Shown: positions 58,999-64,000 of the stretch, piece after piece | How positions within the stretch are numbered: the first letter of the stretch is position 1 | How the letters are laid out: each line of letters opens with the position of its first letter | The notes under the pieces: generated by a model | The model's input: only the letters and a program-made list of their open reading frames with translations | Database searches by the model: none | Told to the model about the DNA's origin: nothing | Origin: Pseudonocardia hydrocarbonoxydans | Lineage (GTDB): Bacteria > Actinomycetota > Actinomycetes > Mycobacteriales > Pseudonocardiaceae | Assembly: GCF_006539565.1 (NCBI RefSeq) | Contig: NZ_BJNG01000016.1 | Span: forward strand, 62,001-126,000 | DNA: 64,000 nucleotides | Direction: 5' to 3' | Translations under genes and position numbers: made by a program

Positions 58999-60386
58999 TC
59001 AGGCGCGGGTCCGGCGCCGCCACAGCGTCAGGGCCCACAGCGCGTAGACCCCGAGCGTGACGACGACGATCGCCGTGCCCGAGCCGGCCAGGCTCAGGCC
59101 CAGCGCCACCAGCACCGCCGTCACGAAGACGACCGGCAGCGCGACGACGACCAGCGTCGTGGTACGCCCGGAGCCCCAGCGGCGCGGGCGCAGGGCTCCG
59201 GCGGTGAGGGTGCCGAACAGGGTGCCGCTGAGCGTCCAGAACACCAGGGCGGTGTCGAACGAGACGGTCTCCAGCACCAGGACGTGCGCGAGCGCCCCGA
59301 GCACGATCGCCCCGGCCAGTACGGCGCGGGGACGGCGGGGGCGGGCGGCGGCTCCGGGGCGGGGGCGTCGTCCGGGGCCGCGGGGGCGGGCCGGGGCGGG
59401 GCGGCGTCCGGAGGCGGGGAGGGGGCGGGCCCGGACCCGGCCGGGCGTGGCGGCCACGAGGCGGGAGGACCGGCGGCGGAGGGGCCGACGGGGCCCGGGG
59501 CGGCCGCCGCGGGCCGCGCGGCGGCGGGCGTGGGTATCGTCGCGGCGTCCGGCGCACCGCCGGGCGCGGCGGGGACGGTGTCGAGCGCGGCGCGGGCGTC
59601 GGCGGCGAGGTCCCCCGCGGTGGGGTGGCGCGCGGCCGGGTCCTTCGCCATGGCCCGGGCCACCACGGCGTCGAAGGCGGGCGGGGCACCGTGCTCCGAG
59701 GGGCGCGGCGGGGCGGCGTGCACGTGGGCGCTCATCAGCGCGGCGGGCTCGCGGTCGGGGAACGGGCGGCGGCCGGTCAGCGACTCGAACAGCAGGCAGC
59801 CCAGCGCATAGACGTCGGCGCGGCCGTCGACCTCGAGGCCGCCGAACCGCTCGGGCGCCATGTAGTCCAGCGTGCCGACGGTGGCCCCGCTGGCCGTCAG
59901 CGAGCCCCCGGAGGTGGGGCGGGCGATGCCGAAGTCGCCGAGGTAGGCGAAGCGGTCGCGCCGGGTGAGGAACACGTTGGCGGGCTTGACGTCGCGGTGC
60001 ACCAGTCCTGCCTCGTGCGCCGCGTCCAGCGCGCTCGCCACCTGCCCGATGACCGCGACCGCCGACGCGGGGTCGAGCGGGCCGGTGCCGGCGAGCACGG
60101 CCCCGAGATCGTCGCCGTCGACCAGGCGCATCTCCAGGAACAGCTGGCCGTCGATCTCGCCGTGGCGGTGGATCGGTACCACGTGCGGGTCGGTGAGCTG
60201 CGCGGCCACCAGCGCCTCGCGGCGGAAGCGCCGCCGGAACTCCGGGTCGGCGGACAGCTCGGCCGTGAGCACCTTGAGGGCGACGGTGCGGGCCAGGTCG
60301 GTGTCGAAGGCCCGGAACACCCGGCCCATCCCGCCCTGGCCGAGCATGCCGTCGAGCCGGTAGGGACCGAACATCTCCGACGCCAC
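58999..60386 (-). CDS. Ser/Thr protein kinase with C-terminal membrane domain; apparent frameshift in the linker
   Basis: GTG 60386 follows GGAGG. The kinase domain is complete ([41 protein letters not shown]) and is followed by a Pro/Ala linker. In that frame the protein ends at 59121 in out-of-character sequence, while the expected four-segment membrane domain ([19 protein letters not shown] onward, to a stop at 58999) is in the -1 frame. Restoring one base near 59328-59341, where G runs occur, gives 462 aa matching the paralogue at 61.3 kb. A sequencing error or a true mutation are both possible. Confidence 0.75.
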
Positions 60387-60443
60387 ACGGCCTCCGTCCC
60401 CCACTCGGGGCCGAGCCTACCCGCGGCGGTGCATCATGGCCGG

Positions 60444-61406
60444 ATGCCGCGGACCGATCACCGTTTCCCCGTCGACGGCGAGGAGTGCGCGGCCTGGCTG
60501 TACCGCCCCGCGTCCGGCGACCCGGTGCCCTGCGTGGTGCTGGCGCACGGGTTCGGCATGACCCGCGCCTGCCGTCTCGACGCCTGGGCGCAGCGGTTCG
60601 CCGACGCCGGGTTCGCCGCGCTGGTGTTCGACTACCGCGGCTTCGGCGACTCCGGCGGCCGTCACCGCCAGGTCCTCGACATCGCCGCCCAGCGGGCCGA
60701 CTGGCGCGCCGCCGTCGCGTACGCCCGGGCCGCAGACGGGATCGACCCCGCCCGCGTCGCCCTGTGGGGCACCTCCTTCAGCGGCGGGCACGTGCTCGCC
60801 GTGGCCGCGGGCGACCCGGGGATCGCCGCGGTCGTCGCGCAGGTGCCCTTCGTCGACGGCCCGGCGCTGCTGCACGGCGTGGGCCGCGGTCGCCGCGCAC
60901 CGGGCGCGGACCGCGTCCGGCACACCGCCCGGCTCGTCACGACGGCCCTGCGCGACGAGGTCCGCGGCCGGCTGGGCCGCGACCCGCTGCTGGTGCCGGT
61001 GGCCGGCGAGGTCGGCAGCGGGGCGGTGATCGCCGGGCCGGGCGCCGAGCGGGCGATCCGCCACCTGGTGCCCGAGGGCGTGGCGTGGCGCAACGAGGTG
61101 GCCGCGCGGATCGCGCTGCGGGTGCCGTTCGACCGGCCCGGCCGCAGGGCGGCACGGATCGCCTGCCCGCTGCTGGTCGCGGTGTGCGAGCACGACACCG
61201 TGACCCCGCCCGGGCCGGCCCTCGCGGTGGCGGCCGCCGCACCGCGCGGCGAGGTGACCCGGCACGGGTTCGACCACTTCGAGGCCTACGTCGGGGCCGG
61301 GTTCGAGACGCTGTGCGCCGAGCAGGTGGGCTTCCTCAGCCGGCACCTGGGCGGAACCACAACGACGCCGCCCACAGGCCGTAGACCACCAGCGCCACCA
61401 CGGTGA
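60444..61406 (+). CDS. Alpha/beta hydrolase
   Basis: This 320-aa protein has the nucleophile elbow in [18 protein letters not shown] (S in GTSFSG), the oxyanion region [16 protein letters not shown], an Asp after [14 protein letters not shown] and the late His in [12 protein letters not shown]. The layout resembles the YcjY/dienelactone hydrolase-like serine hydrolases. The last 18 residues (Thr/Pro/Arg-rich) run antisense into the end of the second kinase gene (71-bp overlap). It sits between two paralogous kinase genes. Confidence 0.83.
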   Translation: MPRTDHRFPVDGEECAAWLYRPASGDPVPCVVLAHGFGMTRACRLDAWAQRFADAGFAALVFDYRGFGDSGGRHRQVLDIAAQRADWRAAVAYARAADGIDPARVALWGTSFSGGHVLAVAAGDPGIAAVVAQVPFVDGPALLHGVGRGRRAPGADRVRHTARLVTTALRDEVRGRLGRDPLLVPVAGEVGSGAVIAGPGAERAIRHLVPEGVAWRNEVAARIALRVPFDRPGRRAARIACPLLVAVCEHDTVTPPGPALAVAAAAPRGEVTRHGFDHFEAYVGAGFETLCAEQVGFLSRHLGGTTTTPPTGRRPPAPPR

Positions 61407-62853
61407 ACGCGATGCCCGCCGCGGGGTTGCCGGGGGTGTCGCTGGAATACCCGGTGGGCAGCGCGGCGATGACCAGGGCCAGGAACACCACGACCGTCAC
61501 GACCGGGACGGCGACCACCACCATCGCCACCCGGCGGCCGCCGCTCCAGGCCCGCGGGAACCGGTGGTGGAGGGCCAGCGTGCCGAACACGATGCCGGAC
61601 AGCCAGGTGAGCACCAGGATCCCGTTGAGCTCGACGGTCGCGAGCACGAGCAGGTGCAGCAGCGCGCCGACCCCGATCCCGATGATCGCGGGCGTCGAGA
61701 GCCCCCGGCGCCCGGGCCGCGGCAACGGGCCGGACAGCCCCGCCGGGGCGAGGTACCCGACGCGGTGCACCGAGCCGAGCGCGTCGCCGGAGCGCACGAC
61801 GGTGCCCGGGCCGACACCCGGCGCCACCAGCTGCCCGGGGCGCGGGTCGGCGACCGTCCGGCTCCGCCCGTCGCGCATCCGGACGACCAGCACGGCGGTG
61901 CCCGCGACGTAGGGCTGCCCCGGCGCGACGAGCCAGCGCTCGACCTGGCCGACCCCGTCCGGGACGTCGAGGCGCAGCGGCTCGGTGCCATGCGCGGCAG
62001 CCGTCTCCGGTCGCACCGCCCGGGCCGGCCCGGACAGCGCCGCGCGGGCCGCGCCCGCCAGCGCCCCCGCCGTCGGGAATCGCTGCGCCGGGTCCTTGGC
62101 CATCCCGCGCGCGACGACGGCGTCGAGCCCGGCAGGCACCGGGCCCAGCATCGACGGCCGCAGCGTCGACGGCCGGGGCGGGGCCAGGTTGAGGTGCGCG
62201 TTCATCAGGGCGGGCAGCTCGTCGCCGGCGAACGGCTTGCGGGCCGTCAGCGCCTCGTGCAGCAGGCAGGCCAGCGCGTAGACGTCGGCCCGGGCGTCGA
62301 CGTCGCGGCCCAGGAACCGCTCGGGGGCCATGTAGTCGAGCGTGCCCAGGGTGGTGCCGGTGGCGGTCAGGGTCGAGGAGGTGGCGTCGCGGGCGATCCC
62401 GAAGTCGCCGAGGTAGGCGAACCGGCCCCGCCGCGTCAGGAACACGTTGGCCGGCTTGACGTCGCGGTGCACCAGCCCGGCCTCGTGCGCCGCGTCCAGC
62501 GCGCTCGCCACCTGCTCCACCATCCGGACCGCGGCCTCGGCGTCGAGCGGCCCGTCGCGGCGCAGGACGTGGGCGAGGTCGTCGCCGTCGACCAGGCGCA
62601 TGTCCAGGAACAGCTGGCCGTCGATCTCGCCGTGGCGGTGGATGGGGACGACGTGCGGGTCGGTGAGCTGGCTGGCGACCTTGGCCTCCCGGCGGAAACG
62701 CTGCCGGTACTCCGGGTCCGCCGACAGCGCCTCGGGCAGCACCTTGAGCGCGACGGGCCGGTCCTGGTCGGTGTCGAACGCGCGGTAGACGCGGCCCATC
62801 CCGCCCTGCCCGAGCAGCCCGTCGAGCCGGTACGGCCCGAACATCTCCCCCAC
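61336..62853 (-). CDS. Ser/Thr protein kinase with barrel-sandwich-like and membrane domains
   Basis: This 505-aa protein is intact: kinase domain ([56 protein letters not shown]) at about 1-270, then a segment at about 295-370 that reads like a barrel-sandwich/lipoyl-like fold ([40 protein letters not shown]), then four hydrophobic segments. The lipoyl lysine motif is missing, so this part would be structural or sensory. GTG 62853 is 4 bp after the phosphoglucomutase stop. Confidence 0.85.
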   Translation of the reverse strand: MGEMFGPYRLDGLLGQGGMGRVYRAFDTDQDRPVALKVLPEALSADPEYRQRFRREAKVASQLTDPHVVPIHRHGEIDGQLFLDMRLVDGDDLAHVLRRDGPLDAEAAVRMVEQVASALDAAHEAGLVHRDVKPANVFLTRRGRFAYLGDFGIARDATSSTLTATGTTLGTLDYMAPERFLGRDVDARADVYALACLLHEALTARKPFAGDELPALMNAHLNLAPPRPSTLRPSMLGPVPAGLDAVVARGMAKDPAQRFPTAGALAGAARAALSGPARAVRPETAAAHGTEPLRLDVPDGVGQVERWLVAPGQPYVAGTAVLVVRMRDGRSRTVADPRPGQLVAPGVGPGTVVRSGDALGSVHRVGYLAPAGLSGPLPRPGRRGLSTPAIIGIGVGALLHLLVLATVELNGILVLTWLSGIVFGTLALHHRFPRAWSGGRRVAMVVVAVPVVTVVVFLALVIAALPTGYSSDTPGNPAAGIAFTVVALVVYGLWAASLWFRPGAG

Positions 62854-62857
62854 GCCG

Positions 62858-64000
<1,143 letters not shown>

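Noticed and set aside
60444..61406. Upstream extension of the hydrolase frame to 59625
   Set aside because: The added part is antisense to the first kinase, and the hydrolase fold begins at [12 protein letters not shown].

Overview
The window is about 64 kb of very GC-rich DNA (roughly 73 percent by eye) with dense genes, many GTG starts and frequent 4-bp ATGA/GTGA overlaps. The content is typical of a soil actinobacterium of the Pseudonocardiaceae: IclR catabolic regulators, a PAC2 proteasome-chaperone-like protein, Ser/Thr kinases, a formamidase/urea-channel cluster and paired BCCT carriers. Pseudonocardia or a relative is an inference; there is no rRNA or other marker gene.

Region 1 (1-20 kb) is an aromatic catabolic island. 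On the left, a minus-strand operon holds two tandem extradiol (catechol 2,3-) dioxygenases, a histidine-type phosphatase, an IclR regulator and the start of an indolepyruvate:ferredoxin oxidoreductase-like protein. Facing it are an unknown 231-aa protein, a second IclR regulator, then 2-hydroxypentadienoate hydratase, 4-oxalocrotonate decarboxylase, 4-oxalocrotonate tautomerase and a small Rieske protein. From 10.4 to 17.8 kb there are two Rieske oxygenase alpha subunits, each translationally coupled to a small zinc-ribbon protein ending in EPEH, a two-subunit PEP-synthase-like aryl kinase (phenylphosphate synthase/CreHI/HpeHI architecture), a HAD phosphatase and a third IclR regulator. The remaining meta-pathway genes (semialdehyde dehydrogenase, 4-hydroxy-2-oxovalerate aldolase, acylating acetaldehyde dehydrogenase) lie 30 kb away at 33.0-36.3 kb. 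A shared palindrome, GTTC-N9-GAAC, stands in front of the extradiol operon, the hydratase operon, the kinase/Rieske divergent promoter (twice) and the distant aldolase operon, so all of these probably form one regulon. The best hypothesis for an undescribed system is phosphorylation of a phenol, Rieske oxidation of the aryl phosphate, dephosphorylation to a catechol, and meta cleavage to pyruvate and acetyl-CoA.

Region 2 (19.1-23.5 kb) is an amide/urea cluster: MarR regulator, cytoplasmic amide-binding (AmiC-like) protein, FmdB zinc ribbon, formamidase and urea channel, with a near-consensus promoter and a palindromic operator. Region 3 (23.5-32.9 kb) is signalling: a hybrid histidine kinase, a 58-aa protein, a response regulator and a MinD-like ATPase joined by overlaps, then a cyclic-nucleotide-binding patatin phospholipase, with a large LuxR-type ATPase regulator upstream. 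Region 4 (36.4-41.6 kb) contains a probable selenoprotein: an in-frame TGA sits in a U-G-S-C motif with a hairpin 11 nt downstream, and the gene is coupled to a thioredoxin-like fusion protein.

Region 5 (41.6-64 kb) is mixed: a lipoprotein, a ThDP enzyme, a PadR regulator, a MinD-like ATPase with its small partner, an MFS carrier, a PAC2 protein, a pyruvate dehydrogenase E1-like protein with a divergent Lrp regulator, Hsp20, two divergent BCCT carriers, quinone oxidoreductases, a methyltransferase, two paralogous Ser/Thr kinases (one apparently frameshifted) flanking an alpha/beta hydrolase, and the end of phosphoglucomutase. No tRNA, rRNA, CRISPR array or insertion sequence was seen.
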